DNA from: Falsirhodobacter sp. 20TX0035
GTDB taxonomy: Bacteria; Pseudomonadota; Alphaproteobacteria; Rhodobacterales; Rhodobacteraceae
DNA: 64,000 nt
Direction: 5' to 3'
Assembly: GCF_028307215.1 (NCBI RefSeq)
Contig: NZ_JAQMHV010000002.1
Coordinates: forward strand, 124,001 to 188,000
Program-made: the position numbers and the translations under genes
Shown: positions 25,478 to 35,062 of the stretch, in pieces
Numbering within the stretch: position 1 is the first letter of the stretch
How the letters are laid out: the number at the start of each line of letters is the position of its first letter
Notes under the pieces: model-generated
The model's input: only the letters and a program-made list of their open reading frames with translations
Told to the model about the DNA's origin: nothing
The model's database searches: none

Positions 25478-26437
25478 ATGCATCTGAGCCAACTGAAGGC
25501 CGGCGGCGTCGTCGTCCGCAACCACGACGCCACCCGGCTGATCCCCGGCGCGACCCTCTTCGATCTGGCGGGCGAGGCGATCCGCTCCGGCCGGTCCCTT
25601 CTGTCCGTGATCCCTGAGGGTGGAGAGGCGGTGGATCTGCCCGCGCTGGCCGCGCAAGGAAAACTGGACGTGCCGCTGCGCCATCCCGAACCCGCGCGCA
25701 TGTTCCTGACCGGGACCGGCCTGACCCACACCGGGTCGGCCAGCGCCCGCGACGCGATGCACGCGACCGAGGGGCTGTCGGACAGCATGAAGATGTTCCG
25801 CATGGGCCTGGAAGGCGGCAAGCCCGCGCAGGGCGTCGGCGTGCAGCCCGAATGGTTCTACAAGGGAACGGGGGCGCAGGCCGTGGCGCCGGGCGATCCC
25901 CTCACCTCGCCCGCTTTCGCGCTGGACGGGGGAGAGGAGCCGGAGATCGCGGGCTTCTACATCATCGCGTCGGACGGCACGCCGCACCGCGTCGGCTTCA
26001 GCCTAGCCAACGAGTTTTCGGACCACGTGACGGAACGGATCAACTACCTGTTCCTTGCGCATTCGAAGCTGCGCCCCGCCTCCTTCGGGCCGGAGCTGCT
26101 GGTGGGCGACCTGCCGCCCGACATCCGCGGCACCTCGCGCATCCTGCGCAACGGCGCCCCGATCTTCCAGGCGGAGTTCCTGTCGGGCGAGGCGAACATG
26201 AGCCATACGATCGCCAACCTGGAGCACCACCACTTCAAGTACGCGATCTTCTGCCAGCCGGGCGACCTGCACGTGCACATGTTCGGCACGGCGACCCTGT
26301 CCTTCGCCCAAGGGGTGCAGACCGAACCCGGCGACGTGTTCGAGATTTCGGCCCCGGACTTCGGCCTGCCCCTGTCCAACCCCTTGGCGGCCGGAAGGGA
26401 GGACGCGACGCGGCCCGTCGCCGTTTCGGTGCTGTGA
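25478..26437 (+). CDS. gguC: GguC/AraD1-family protein (FAH superfamily)
   Basis: 319 residues, 5 bp after gguB. The C-terminal half has the fumarylacetoacetate-hydrolase-like pattern (ASDGTPHRVGFSLANEFSDH, SKLRPASFGPELLVG). The family is tied to chvE/ggu or araC-type dehydratase genes and is annotated AraD1, a probable enzyme on 2-keto-3-deoxy-L-arabinonate or related acids; no direct biochemical proof is known to me. Its stop overlaps the following dehydrogenase start as GTGA. Context (dehydrogenase, dehydratase, lactonase downstream) supports a role after the dehydratase step. Confidence 0.85.
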   Translation: MHLSQLKAGGVVVRNHDATRLIPGATLFDLAGEAIRSGRSLLSVIPEGGEAVDLPALAAQGKLDVPLRHPEPARMFLTGTGLTHTGSASARDAMHATEGLSDSMKMFRMGLEGGKPAQGVGVQPEWFYKGTGAQAVAPGDPLTSPAFALDGGEEPEIAGFYIIASDGTPHRVGFSLANEFSDHVTERINYLFLAHSKLRPASFGPELLVGDLPPDIRGTSRILRNGAPIFQAEFLSGEANMSHTIANLEHHHFKYAIFCQPGDLHVHMFGTATLSFAQGVQTEPGDVFEISAPDFGLPLSNPLAAGREDATRPVAVSVL

Positions 26438-27192
26438 CGGGGCATTATCCCGATCTGGCCGGACGGGTGGTCCTGATCACGGGCGGGGCCACCGGCATCG
26501 GCGCCGCCATGGTGGAGGCGTTCGCCCGTCAGAACGCCATCGCCTGCTTTGTCGACATCGCGGAAACGGAGGGCCGCGCCCTGTCCGCCCGCCTGTCGCG
26601 CGAAGGCGTCACGGCCCCCTTCGCCCGCTGCGACCTGACGCGGACGCGGGACCTGCAATCGGCGATCCTGTCCTTTGCGCGGGATCATGGCCCGATCTCG
26701 GTCTTGATCAACAACGCGGCGAACGACCGGCGCCACACGCTGACGGACCTGACGCCCGGAGGCTTCGACGCGCTGATCGCCGTCAACCTGCGCCACCAGG
26801 TGTTCGCCGCCCAAAGCGTGGCCCCCATGATGCGCGAGGCGGGGGGCGGGTCGATCATCAACTTCGCCTCCATCGCGTGGATGATCGGGGGGGCGGAATA
26901 TCCGGTCTATGCCGCGGCGAAGGCCGGGGTGCACGGCTTGACGCGGGCGCTGGCCCGTGAACTGGGTCGGGACCGCGTGCGCGTCAACACAATCAGCCCC
27001 GGCTGGGTGATGACCGACCGCCAGCGCCGCCTGTGGCTGGACGACGCGGGCCGCGCCCGCATCGCGCGCAGCCAAGCGCTGCCCGACGAACTTCTTCCCG
27101 AGGACATCGCCCAGATGGCCCTGTTCCTTGGTTCCAACGCGTCGCGCATGTGCTCGGCGCAGAATTACACAGTAGACGGAGGCTGGACATGA
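26434..27192 (+). CDS. SDR dehydrogenase, probable L-arabinose/D-galactose 1-dehydrogenase
   Basis: 252 residues from GTG 26434 in a GTGA overlap with gguC. Classical SDR: TGGATGIGAAM near 15-25, NNAAND, Ser in INFASIAW, and YPVYAAAKAG with catalytic Tyr/Lys. The VDIAETEGRAL segment after beta-2 (acidic Asp) predicts NAD preference. Sequence style and context match rhizobial galactose/arabinose 1-dehydrogenases that oxidise the aldose to the lactone. Stop overlaps the dehydratase start (ATGA). A much longer reading frame to 25852 is gguC sequence in a shifted frame. Confidence 0.85.
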   Translation: MTGHYPDLAGRVVLITGGATGIGAAMVEAFARQNAIACFVDIAETEGRALSARLSREGVTAPFARCDLTRTRDLQSAILSFARDHGPISVLINNAANDRRHTLTDLTPGGFDALIAVNLRHQVFAAQSVAPMMREAGGGSIINFASIAWMIGGAEYPVYAAAKAGVHGLTRALARELGRDRVRVNTISPGWVMTDRQRRLWLDDAGRARIARSQALPDELLPEDIAQMALFLGSNASRMCSAQNYTVDGGWT

Positions 27193-28934
27193 CCGGCTTT
27201 ACACCCAAACCCTGGCCCCGGCCGCTGCGGTCGCAGCATTGGTACGGCGGCACCTCGCGCGATACGATCTATCACCGCGGGTGGATGAAGAACCAGGGCT
27301 ACCCGCACGACCTGTTCGACGGCCGCCCGGTGATCGGCATCCTGAACACGTGGTCGGACCTGACGCCCTGCAACGGCCACCTGCGGGAGTTGTCGGAAAA
27401 GGTGAAGGCCGGCATCTGGGAGGCTGGCGGCTTTCCGGTGGAGGTTCCGGTCTTTTCCGCGTCGGAAAACACCTACCGCCCCACGGCCATGATGTACCGC
27501 AACCTGGCCGCCATGGCGGTGGAGGAGGCGATCCGCGGCCAGCCGATGGACGGCTGCGTGCTTCTGGTCGGCTGCGACAAGACCACGCCCAGCCTGATCA
27601 TGGGCGCGGCCTCGGTCGATCTGCCGTCCATCGTGGTAACGGGCGGGCCGATGCTGAACGGCTATTTCCGCGGCGAACGTGTCGGGTCGGGCACGCATCT
27701 GTGGAAGTTCTCCGAAATGGTTAAGGCCGGAGAGATGACGCAGGCCGAGTTCCTGGAGGCCGAGGCGTCGATGTCGCGGTCGTCGGGCACCTGCAACACC
27801 ATGGGCACGGCCAGCACGATGGCGTCGATGGCCGAGGCGTTGGGCATGGCCCTGTCGGGCAACGCGGCCATTCCGGCCGTGGACAGCCGCCGCCGCGTGA
27901 TGGCGCAGATGTCGGGCCGCCGCATCGTGCAGATGGTGAAGGACGACCTGAAGCCGTCCGACATCATGACCCGCGACGCGTTCGAGAATGCGATCCGCAC
28001 CAACGGCGCCATCGGCGGATCGACCAACGCGGTTATCCACCTTCTGGCCATGGCGGGCCGGGTGGGCCTCGACATCGGGCTGGACGACTGGGACCGGCTG
28101 GGCCGCGACGTGCCGACGATCGTGAACCTGATGCCGTCGGGCAAGTACCTGATGGAGGAGTTCTTCTATGCCGGCGGCCTGCCCGTCGTCATCAAGCGGC
28201 TGGGCGAGGCGGGGCTGCTGCACAAGGACGCGCTGACCGTGTCCGGCCACTCCATCTGGGACGAGGTACAGCACGTGATCGGCTATGACGGCGACGTCAT
28301 CCTGCCGGTGACCCAGCCTCTGGCGCCCCATGGCGGCATCGCGGTGCTGAAGGGCAACCTTGCGCCGAAGGGCGCGGTCCTGAAACCCTCGGCCGCCAGC
28401 GCGCACCTGATGCGGCATCGCGGCCGCGCGGTGGTGTTCGAGGATATCGACGATTACAAGGCCAAGATCAACGACGAGGCGCTGGACATCGACGAAACCT
28501 GCGTGATGGTCCTGAAGAACTGCGGCCCCAAGGGCTATCCCGGCATGGCCGAGGTGGGCAACATGGGCCTTCCGCCCAAGGTGCTGCGCAAGGGCATCAC
28601 CGACATGGTGCGGATTTCGGACGCGCGGATGTCGGGCACGGCCTATGGCACCGTGGTCCTCCACACCTCGCCCGAGGCGGCGGTGGGCGGGCCGCTGGCG
28701 GTGGTCCGCGATGGCGACATGATCGAGCTGGACGTGGAGGCGCGTCGCCTGCATCTGGACATCCCGGACGAGGAGTTGGCCGCGCGTCTGGCCGCATGGC
28801 AGCCGCTGGTCGAACCCCCGGCGGGTGGATATGCCCACATCTTCCACGCCCACGTGCAGGGCGCCGACACGGGGGCCGATTTCGACTTCCTGCGCGGATG
28901 TCGCGGTTCGGCGGTGGGCAAGGACAGCCATTGA
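27189..28934 (+). CDS. IlvD/Edd-family dehydratase, probable L-arabinonate dehydratase
   Basis: 581 residues. Three conserved cysteines that bind the [2Fe-2S] cluster in this family are present: Cys61 (LTPCNGH), Cys129 (VGCDKTT) and Cys202 (SGTCNTMG). The N-terminal RSQHWYGG and GYPHDLFDGRPVIGI are characteristic of the pentonate branch (L-arabinonate/D-xylonate dehydratase) rather than IlvD. It removes water from L-arabinonate to give 2-keto-3-deoxy-L-arabinonate; such enzymes often also use D-galactonate, which would feed dgoK/dgoA at 11974-12879. ATGA overlap with the dehydrogenase. Confidence 0.88.
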   Translation: MTGFTPKPWPRPLRSQHWYGGTSRDTIYHRGWMKNQGYPHDLFDGRPVIGILNTWSDLTPCNGHLRELSEKVKAGIWEAGGFPVEVPVFSASENTYRPTAMMYRNLAAMAVEEAIRGQPMDGCVLLVGCDKTTPSLIMGAASVDLPSIVVTGGPMLNGYFRGERVGSGTHLWKFSEMVKAGEMTQAEFLEAEASMSRSSGTCNTMGTASTMASMAEALGMALSGNAAIPAVDSRRRVMAQMSGRRIVQMVKDDLKPSDIMTRDAFENAIRTNGAIGGSTNAVIHLLAMAGRVGLDIGLDDWDRLGRDVPTIVNLMPSGKYLMEEFFYAGGLPVVIKRLGEAGLLHKDALTVSGHSIWDEVQHVIGYDGDVILPVTQPLAPHGGIAVLKGNLAPKGAVLKPSAASAHLMRHRGRAVVFEDIDDYKAKINDEALDIDETCVMVLKNCGPKGYPGMAEVGNMGLPPKVLRKGITDMVRISDARMSGTAYGTVVLHTSPEAAVGGPLAVVRDGDMIELDVEARRLHLDIPDEELAARLAAWQPLVEPPAGGYAHIFHAHVQGADTGADFDFLRGCRGSAVGKDSH

Positions 28935-28954
28935 CGGCAAACGGGGGGATGTCG

Positions 28955-29818
28955 ATGATCCACAGCCACACGCGTTGCGAACTGGGCGAGGGCGCTTTCT
29001 GGCATCCCAAGCGCGCCGAGTTCTTCTGGTTCGACATCCTTTCGCACCGGTTTTACGGCGAAGGGCGGCACTGGGACTGGGACGAGCCCGTTTCGGCCGC
29101 CGGCTGGATCGACTTGGACCGCCTTCTGGTCGCCTCGGCCAGTGCGCTGTGGGTGCTGCATCTGGGCACGGGCCACCGGCACCGCGTGCAGGATCTGGAG
29201 GCGGACCGTCCCGACACGCGCAGCAACGACGGCAAGGCCGATCCTTGGGGCGGGTTCTGGATCGGCACCATGGGCCGCAAGGCGGAGGCCGGGCAGGGCG
29301 CCATCTACCGCTGGTATGGGGGAGAGCTGCGCCGGCTGCACGGCGGGATCACGATCCCCAATGCGATCTGCTTCGACGCACCCGCGCGTGTCGGTTACTT
29401 CGCGGACACGGCGGCGCAGACGGTGTTCCGCCAATCGCTCGACCCCGCGACCGGCTGGCCGGTGGGCGAGCTGCAGGTGTTTCTGGATCTGACGGACCAG
29501 GGCCTGTTCCCGGACGGCGCGACGGTGGACGCCGAGGGCCGGCTTTGGCTGGCCCAATGGGGCGCAAGCCGGGTCGCCTGCTATGGCCCCGACGCCGGGT
29601 ATCTAGGAGAGGAGCGCTTCCCCGCCACCCAGATCTCCTGCCCCGCCTTTGGCGGCGTGGACATGACGGAACTGTTCGCGACCTCGGCTTTGGAAGGCAT
29701 GGACGAGGAGGCGCGGGCCGATGAACCCCATGGCGGCAAGACGTTCCGCCGCACCGCCCGCCTGAACGACCAGCCCGTGCGGGGGGTGCCCGAACCGGCG
29801 GTTGTTCTGCAGGGCTGA
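28955..29818 (+). CDS. SMP-30/gluconolactonase-family sugar lactonase
   Basis: 287 residues. ATG 28955 is preferred over ATG 28949 since the G-run 28943-28948 then sits 6 bases upstream. Family motifs: CELGEGAFWHP with metal-ligand Glu, SNDGKADPWGGFWIGTMG with the Asn/Asp ligands, and FPDGATVDAEGRLWLAQWG with the catalytic Asp. It hydrolyses the aldonolactone formed by the dehydrogenase (L-arabinono- or D-galactonolactone). Last gene of the chvE operon; ends 4 bp from the convergent GntR gene, with a shared hairpin. Confidence 0.9.
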   Translation: MIHSHTRCELGEGAFWHPKRAEFFWFDILSHRFYGEGRHWDWDEPVSAAGWIDLDRLLVASASALWVLHLGTGHRHRVQDLEADRPDTRSNDGKADPWGGFWIGTMGRKAEAGQGAIYRWYGGELRRLHGGITIPNAICFDAPARVGYFADTAAQTVFRQSLDPATGWPVGELQVFLDLTDQGLFPDGATVDAEGRLWLAQWGASRVACYGPDAGYLGEERFPATQISCPAFGGVDMTELFATSALEGMDEEARADEPHGGKTFRRTARLNDQPVRGVPEPAVVLQG

Positions 29819-29837
29819 CGGCTCACCCCCCCGTCAG
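29815..29837. terminator. Bidirectional terminator-like hairpin
   Basis: CTGACGG (29815-29821) and CCGTCAG (29831-29837), loop 9, overlap the stop codons of the convergent lactonase and GntR genes. No long U-tract in either direction. Confidence 0.45.
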
Positions 29838-30500
29838 GCGGGCAAAGGCCGACATGAGGTTGCGTTCGGAAACGTCCAGATAGCGCTCCAGTTCGGCGGC
29901 GGCGGCCGCGCTGTCCCCCGCCTCCAGCTGCCGCAGGATGTCGCGGTTGCGCTGGATATAGGGGGCGTGCAACTCCTCGGGGCTGCCCAGAAGGCCGAAG
30001 GCCAGCCGCATCTCGGCCACCACCTGCGCAAAGAACCGATTCAGCCGCGGGCTGTCGGCCAAGGACACGATGGCGGTGTGGAACTCCATGTTGGCGCTGC
30101 CTACGCCACGCCAGTCACCCTGCGCTTGCGCGCCCTCGGCCCGGTCCACCGCCGCGTGCATCTGCGCCACGGCGGCGTGCCGGGGCCAGCCTTGCGCCAG
30201 CGCCGGAACCTCGATCAGCCGGCGCACGCGGTAGATGTCAAGGATGGCGGCCATCGACGGCGTGGCCACGAACACCCCCCGGTTCGGTTCGTGCCGCAGC
30301 AGCCCGTCGCGCGTCAAAAGGCGGAACACCTCGCGCAGCGTGTTGCGCGAAATTCCCAGTTCGGCGGCCAGACGCGTTTCCGACAGGCGCAGGCCGGGTG
30401 TCAGTTCGCCCCCGATGATCCGGTCGCGCAGGGCAAGGGCCACCTGTTCGGCCAGGCCGGGAAGAAGGTCGTGCGCGGTCATGTCCGTCCCCGATGTCAT
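29823..30500 (-). CDS. GntR-family (FCD-type) regulator of the 5-oxoproline operon
   Basis: 225 residues: winged HTH (about 10-75: ALRDRIIGGELTPGLRLSETRLAAELGISRNTLREVFRLL in pieces) and an FCD helical effector domain with the metal-binding His of EFHTAIVSLADSP. ATG 30500 or 30482 may be the start. It is transcribed divergently from the NRAMP-like/pxp operon and probably represses it; a TGTCA-N6-TGACA dyad lies in the shared 213-bp intergenic region. Confidence 0.85.
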   Translation of the reverse strand: MTSGTDMTAHDLLPGLAEQVALALRDRIIGGELTPGLRLSETRLAAELGISRNTLREVFRLLTRDGLLRHEPNRGVFVATPSMAAILDIYRVRRLIEVPALAQGWPRHAAVAQMHAAVDRAEGAQAQGDWRGVGSANMEFHTAIVSLADSPRLNRFFAQVVAEMRLAFGLLGSPEELHAPYIQRNRDILRQLEAGDSAAAAAELERYLDVSERNLMSAFARLTGG

Positions 30501-30567
30501 CCCCCCGCAGATAACGCGGATCGGGGGACAGGGCCACGGGGGATCACGCTTTTCCTTCTGCCCGTTT

Positions 30568-30583
30568 TGTCATCACCCTGACA
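30568..30583. promoter_or_regulatory. Candidate GntR operator upstream of the pxp operon
   Basis: TGTCA (30568-30572) and TGACA (30579-30583) flank TCACCC in the divergent region between the GntR gene and the NRAMP-like gene. Dyad and position suit a FadR-subfamily site. Apart from this the 213 bp show no ORF. Confidence 0.35.
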
Positions 30584-30713
30584 CGGCTTTCATCATTCAG
30601 GCCGAAAAATCGTTGAACAATACCGTGGCGTATGTAGTGTCAGGTTGCGGTCCCACGGGGAGGGGGATCTGTGTGGCCGCAATACCGCAGACATCCATCA
30701 GGGAGAGATTTCG

Positions 30714-31949
30714 ATGAGCGGCGACGCGACCACACCTTCCGCCAGCAGCGCGACGCTTCGCGGCTCGTTCATGGCGGCGATTTTCCTTATGGCGACATCC
30801 GCCATCGGGCCGGGCTTCATCACCCAGACGGCGACCTTCACCGCACGGTTGGGCGCGGCGTTCGCCTTCGCGATCCTCGCCTCCATCGTTATCGACTTCG
30901 TGGTGCAGCTGAACATCTGGCGCATCACCGCCCTGACCCGCCGCCGCGCCGCCGAAACGGCCAACGCGGCGCTGCCGGGGGCGGGCTATCTTCTGGCGAT
31001 CCTTGTCATCATCGGCGGGCTGGCCTTCAACGTGGGCAACATCGCGGGCGCGGGCCTTGGCCTCAACGCGCTTCTGGGGCTGGATCCGAAGATCGGCGGC
31101 GCGCTGTCGGCCTTGCTGGCGATCGGGATCTTCCTGTCGGCCCGCGCGGGAGTGCTGCTGGATCGCATCATCATTGTCCTTGGCATCGTGATGATCGTGC
31201 TGACCGTGTTCGTGGCCTTCGTCTCCGGCCCTCCGGTGGGTGAGGCGCTGCGCCAGACCGTCCTGCCCGACACCATCGACTTTGCCACCATCACCACCAT
31301 CGTGGGCGGCACCGTGGGCGGCTACATCACCTATTCCGGCGCCCACCGCCTGATCGACAAGGGCCTGACGGGGCCGGAGCATCTGCCCGCCGTCACCCGT
31401 GCCGCGCTGACGGGCATCGCGGTGACCGGCCTGATGCGCTTCGTGCTGTTCCTTGCCATCCTTGGTGTGGTCGCCAGCGGCGTGACGCTGGACCTGTCCA
31501 GCCAGACGGCGAACCCGGCCGCGCAAGCCTTCAGCCATGCGGCGGGAGAGGTCGGCCTTCGCATCTTCGGCCTGGTGTTCTGGGCGGCGGCCATCACCTC
31601 GGTCATCGGGGCGGCCTACACGTCTGTCAGCTTCCTGCCGGTGTTCCGGCCGATGACGGACCGCGCGCGCAACATCGCGACCGTGATCTTCATCGCCGTG
31701 TCGCTGGCGGTCTATCTGGCGATGACCACGCCCCCGGCCGCGATCCTTGTCTTCGTCGGCGGGTTCAACGGGCTGATCCTGCCCATCGGCCTGACCATCT
31801 TCACCTGGATCGGCTTTGCCCGTTCCGACCTGATGGGCGGGCACCGCTACAACCGTCCGCTGCTGGTGGCCAGCGCGCTGGTCTGTGCGCTGACCTGGTA
31901 CATGGGCTATAAATCCGTCGGCAACATCTTCGCCTTCATCGGCCTGTAA
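30714..31949 (+). CDS. NRAMP-like transporter, probable 5-oxoproline importer
   Basis: 411 residues with about eleven hydrophobic segments. ATG 30714 has GGGAGAG 6 bases upstream. It belongs to the NRAMP-related group (like B. subtilis YcsG) that sits beside pxpABC; the first transmembrane helix reads [20 protein letters not shown] and lacks the DPGN metal-binding signature of true NRAMP metal transporters, arguing against divalent-metal transport. Likely carries 5-oxoproline or a related lactam; inference from context. It leads the operon; pxpA follows after 10 bp. Confidence 0.8.
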   Translation: MSGDATTPSASSATLRGSFMAAIFLMATSAIGPGFITQTATFTARLGAAFAFAILASIVIDFVVQLNIWRITALTRRRAAETANAALPGAGYLLAILVIIGGLAFNVGNIAGAGLGLNALLGLDPKIGGALSALLAIGIFLSARAGVLLDRIIIVLGIVMIVLTVFVAFVSGPPVGEALRQTVLPDTIDFATITTIVGGTVGGYITYSGAHRLIDKGLTGPEHLPAVTRAALTGIAVTGLMRFVLFLAILGVVASGVTLDLSSQTANPAAQAFSHAAGEVGLRIFGLVFWAAAITSVIGAAYTSVSFLPVFRPMTDRARNIATVIFIAVSLAVYLAMTTPPAAILVFVGGFNGLILPIGLTIFTWIGFARSDLMGGHRYNRPLLVASALVCALTWYMGYKSVGNIFAFIGL

Positions 31950-31959
31950 GGAGGACCCC

Positions 31960-32724
31960 ATGGCACCGCATATCGACCTGAACAGCGATCTGGGCGAAGG
32001 CTACGGCGCCTGGAGCATGGGCGACGATCCCACCATGCTGGGCATCGTCAGTTCCGCCAACGTCGCCTGCGGCTTTCACGCGGGCGATCCCGCGGGGATC
32101 CTGCAGACGCTGCGGCAGGCGGTGGAACGCGGTGTCGTGGTGGGGGCCCATGTCTCCTATCCCGACCGGGTGGGGTTCGGGCGCCGCAACATGGACGTGA
32201 CGTCGGCGGAACTGACGGCCGACGTGATCTACCAGATCGGCGCGCTTCAGGGGCTGGCGCAGGCGGCGGGCACGCGTGTGCGCTATGTGAAGCCGCATGG
32301 CGCGCTCTATAACACCATCGCGGCCGATGCGCGGCAGGCCGATGCGGTGATCGCGGGGATGCTGGCGGTCGATCCGTCGCTGGTGATGATGGGGCTGGCC
32401 GGGGCGCCGATCCTGGACCGCGCCCGTGCGGCCGGCCTTCCGGTCGTGGCCGAAGCGTTCGCCGACCGCGCCTACACGTCCGAAGGCACGCTGGTGTCGC
32501 GGAGAGAGACCGGGGCCGTCCTGCACGATCCGGACACGGTGGCCGCACGCATGCTGCGGCTGGCGGCCGAAGGCGTGATCGAGGCGATCGACGGCTCCAC
32601 CCTTGAACTTCAGGCCGACAGCATCTGCATCCATGGCGACAGCCCCGGCGCGGTCGCCATGGCGCAGCGCGTGCGCGAGGTTCTGGTGCAGGGCGGCGTC
32701 GCCATCCGGAGCTTCGCAGGATGA
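31960..32724 (+). CDS. pxpA: 5-oxoprolinase subunit A (LamB/YcsF family)
   Basis: 254 residues. LamB/YcsF hallmarks: [14 protein letters not shown] at the start, [12 protein letters not shown] (about 28-40), [15 protein letters not shown] and VKPHGALYN. PxpA works with PxpB and PxpC in ATP-dependent hydrolysis of 5-oxo-L-proline to glutamate in B. subtilis. AAGGAGG is 6 bases upstream of ATG 31960, the best ribosome-binding site of the operon. Its stop overlaps the next start (ATGA). Confidence 0.93.
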   Translation: MAPHIDLNSDLGEGYGAWSMGDDPTMLGIVSSANVACGFHAGDPAGILQTLRQAVERGVVVGAHVSYPDRVGFGRRNMDVTSAELTADVIYQIGALQGLAQAAGTRVRYVKPHGALYNTIAADARQADAVIAGMLAVDPSLVMMGLAGAPILDRARAAGLPVVAEAFADRAYTSEGTLVSRRETGAVLHDPDTVAARMLRLAAEGVIEAIDGSTLELQADSICIHGDSPGAVAMAQRVREVLVQGGVAIRSFAG

Positions 32725-33491
32725 CCTCGCTTGACGCCCGAATGGCGTGCCGCGAGGGGCTGGTGGCCCCGACCGCCGGAATGGCGCCCGGTTTCACGCA
32801 GTGCAACATGATCTCCCTTCCCAAGGACTGGGCGTGGGACTTTCTGCTTTACGCCCAACGCAACCCGAAGGCCTGCCCGGTGCTGGACGTGACGGAGGCG
32901 GGGCGCTTCGACACCGTTCTGGCCGAAGGCGCGGATCTGCGCCGCGACCTGCCGCTGTATCGCGTCTGGCGCGACGGCCGGCTGGCCGAGGAGGTGCCCG
33001 ACGCCACCTCGGCCTGGGCCGAGCATCCGGACCTCGTCACCTTTCTGATCGGCTGTTCCTTCACCTTTGAAACCCCGCTGCAGCAGGCGGGGATTGAGGT
33101 GCGGCACATCGCCCAAGGCTGCAACGTGCCGATGTATGCCACCAACCGCGCCTGCCGCCCGGCCGGGCGAATGCACGGGCCGATGGTCGTGTCCATGCGC
33201 CCGATCCCGGCGGACCGCGTGGCGGACGCCGCCACCATCACCGGCCGTTACCCGGCGGTGCACGGCGCGCCGGTGCATGTGGGCGATCCGGCCTCGCTTG
33301 GCATCGCGAACCTGTCGCGCCCCGATTTCGGTGACGCGGTAAAGGTGCGGGAGGGTGAGATCCCGGTCTTCTGGGCCTGCGGCGTCACCCCACAGGCGGC
33401 CGTCATGGCCTCGGGCGTGCCGTTTGCCATCACCCATGCGCCGGGCCACATGTTCGTCACCGACATTCCGGACACGCGGTGGCAGGTATGA
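32721..33491 (+). CDS. DUF1445 / YcsI-type putative hydro-lyase (D-glutamate cyclase family)
   Basis: 256 residues, normal family length. Family segments: [32 protein letters not shown] with its conserved Cys, [17 protein letters not shown] and a C-terminal [13 protein letters not shown]. The mammalian relative DGLUCY converts D-glutamate to 5-oxo-D-proline, which fits the operon: the protein could interconvert D-glutamate and 5-oxoproline. ATGA overlaps on both sides (with pxpA and the PxpBC fusion) imply tight coupling. Confidence 0.88.
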   Translation: MTSLDARMACREGLVAPTAGMAPGFTQCNMISLPKDWAWDFLLYAQRNPKACPVLDVTEAGRFDTVLAEGADLRRDLPLYRVWRDGRLAEEVPDATSAWAEHPDLVTFLIGCSFTFETPLQQAGIEVRHIAQGCNVPMYATNRACRPAGRMHGPMVVSMRPIPADRVADAATITGRYPAVHGAPVHVGDPASLGIANLSRPDFGDAVKVREGEIPVFWACGVTPQAAVMASGVPFAITHAPGHMFVTDIPDTRWQV

Positions 33492-35062
33492 GCGCGACCT
33501 TCCTGCCCGTGGGGCCCCGCACCCTTCTGGTCGAGCTGGCCGATCTGGACGACACGCTGGTCCTGTTCGACGCGCTGAACGCCAACCCGGTGGAAGGCGT
33601 GGCCGAGATCGTGCCCGCCGCCCGCACGCTGATGGTGCGCACGAAGGTGAGATATGCGGCCGACGCGGCGCTGGCCGCCGCGATCCTGGCCCGCCAGCCA
33701 CCGCCCGGAACCGCGCCGCCCGAAAACACCGCGCCCGTGATCGAACTGCCCGTCACCTATGACGGTGAGGATCTGGCCGAGGTGTCGCGCCTGATGAACC
33801 TGCCGGTGGACGAGGTGGTCGCGGCGCATCAGGCGCTGGTGTGGCAGGTGGCCTTCTGCGGCTTTGCCCCGGGTTTCGCCTACATGACCTGCGACGATCC
33901 GCGCTTTGACGTGCCGCGCCGATCCTCGCCCCGCACGAAGATCCCGCCGGGTTCCGTGGCGCTTGGCGGCCGCTTCTCCGGCATCTATCCGCTGGAAGCG
34001 CCGGGCGGCTGGCAGCTGATCGGGCGCACCGACGTGCCGATGTTCGACCTGTCCCGCGATCCGCCGGCGCTGCTGGCCCCGGGCCAGCGGGTGCGCTTTG
34101 TGGAGCGCGCCGCCGTTCCCCGCGCCGCCGCACCGCCGCCTGCCGTAGCCACCCGTGGCCTGCATGTCGCGGCCACCGCCTTTCCGATCACGCTTCAGGA
34201 CGAAGGCCGTCCGGGGCAGGGCGGACAGGGGGTTTCGGCCTCCGGCGCGCTGGATGTGGGCAGCCTGCGCCGCGCCAACCGGCGTGTCGGCAACCCGTCG
34301 AACACGGCGGTGCTGGAGATCACGCTGGGTCCGGTGCGCCTGACCGTGGACGAACCCGTGACACTGGCCTTGGAAGGCGCCGCCGACCGGGCGGAGATCG
34401 AGGCGGACGGCCGGCGCATCCCGGTCGACCTGTCCCGCCCCTTCGCTCTGGACGCGGGCGAAACGCTGGTCCTGCCGCCGCCCGCACGCGGGATGCGCAG
34501 CTATTTGGCGGTGCGCGGCGGGTTCGGGGTGGCGCCGGTGATGCACTCCGCCTCGCGCGACACGCTGGCGCATATCGGGCCGGAGCCGCTGGTGACCGGA
34601 AGCGTTGTGCCGTTCGGCCACGCGCCGGCCGGGGCGGTGGACGCCGCGCCCGCCCCTCGGCCCGTTCTTCCGGTGGCGGGGGAGGTTGTGGAGATCCCTG
34701 TGACTCTTGGCCCCCGCACCGACTGGTTCGAACCCGATCAGGTGGAACGGTTCCTGACGCAGGACTGGACGGTCTCTCCGCTGTCCTCCCGCGTTGGGAT
34801 GCGGCTGGAGGGGGCGGAGCCCCTGACCCGCGGCCCCCGCGAACTGCCGTCCGAGGGGACGGAAACAGGCGCGATCCAGATCCCCCATTCCGGCCAGCCC
34901 GTGTTCTTTCTGGCCGACCACCCCCTGACCGGCGGCTATCCGGTCATCGCGACGGTGCATCCGGACGCGCTGGATCTGGCCGCTCAAATCCCGCCGGGCG
35001 CGCGCATCCGCTTTGTCGCGCAGGACCCCTTCGCCCCTATCACGCCCAAGGCCGCACCATGA
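33488..35062 (+). CDS. pxpBC: Fused 5-oxoprolinase subunits B and C (KipI-KipA / AHS1-AHS2)
   Basis: 524 residues joining two normally separate proteins. Residues 1-205 are PxpB/KipI (AHS1) with the block [10 protein letters not shown] at 124-133 and the [19 protein letters not shown] region; an Ala/Pro linker spans about 207-222; residues 224-520 are PxpC/KipA (AHS2) with [19 protein letters not shown] and SRVGMRLEG. The same AHS1-AHS2 pair forms the carboxyltransferase domain of urea carboxylase, which matters because a biotin carboxylase-BCCP gene overlaps its stop (ATGA). ATG 33488 overlaps the upstream stop. Confidence 0.92.
   Translation: MSATFLPVGPRTLLVELADLDDTLVLFDALNANPVEGVAEIVPAARTLMVRTKVRYAADAALAAAILARQPPPGTAPPENTAPVIELPVTYDGEDLAEVSRLMNLPVDEVVAAHQALVWQVAFCGFAPGFAYMTCDDPRFDVPRRSSPRTKIPPGSVALGGRFSGIYPLEAPGGWQLIGRTDVPMFDLSRDPPALLAPGQRVRFVERAAVPRAAAPPPAVATRGLHVAATAFPITLQDEGRPGQGGQGVSASGALDVGSLRRANRRVGNPSNTAVLEITLGPVRLTVDEPVTLALEGAADRAEIEADGRRIPVDLSRPFALDAGETLVLPPPARGMRSYLAVRGGFGVAPVMHSASRDTLAHIGPEPLVTGSVVPFGHAPAGAVDAAPAPRPVLPVAGEVVEIPVTLGPRTDWFEPDQVERFLTQDWTVSPLSSRVGMRLEGAEPLTRGPRELPSEGTETGAIQIPHSGQPVFFLADHPLTGGYPVIATVHPDALDLAAQIPPGARIRFVAQDPFAPITPKAAP

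Noticed and set aside
33248-34987. 579-codon open frame antisense to pxpBC
   Set aside because: Antisense shadow of a gene with clear family motifs; Arg/His/Gly-rich with no recognisable domain.
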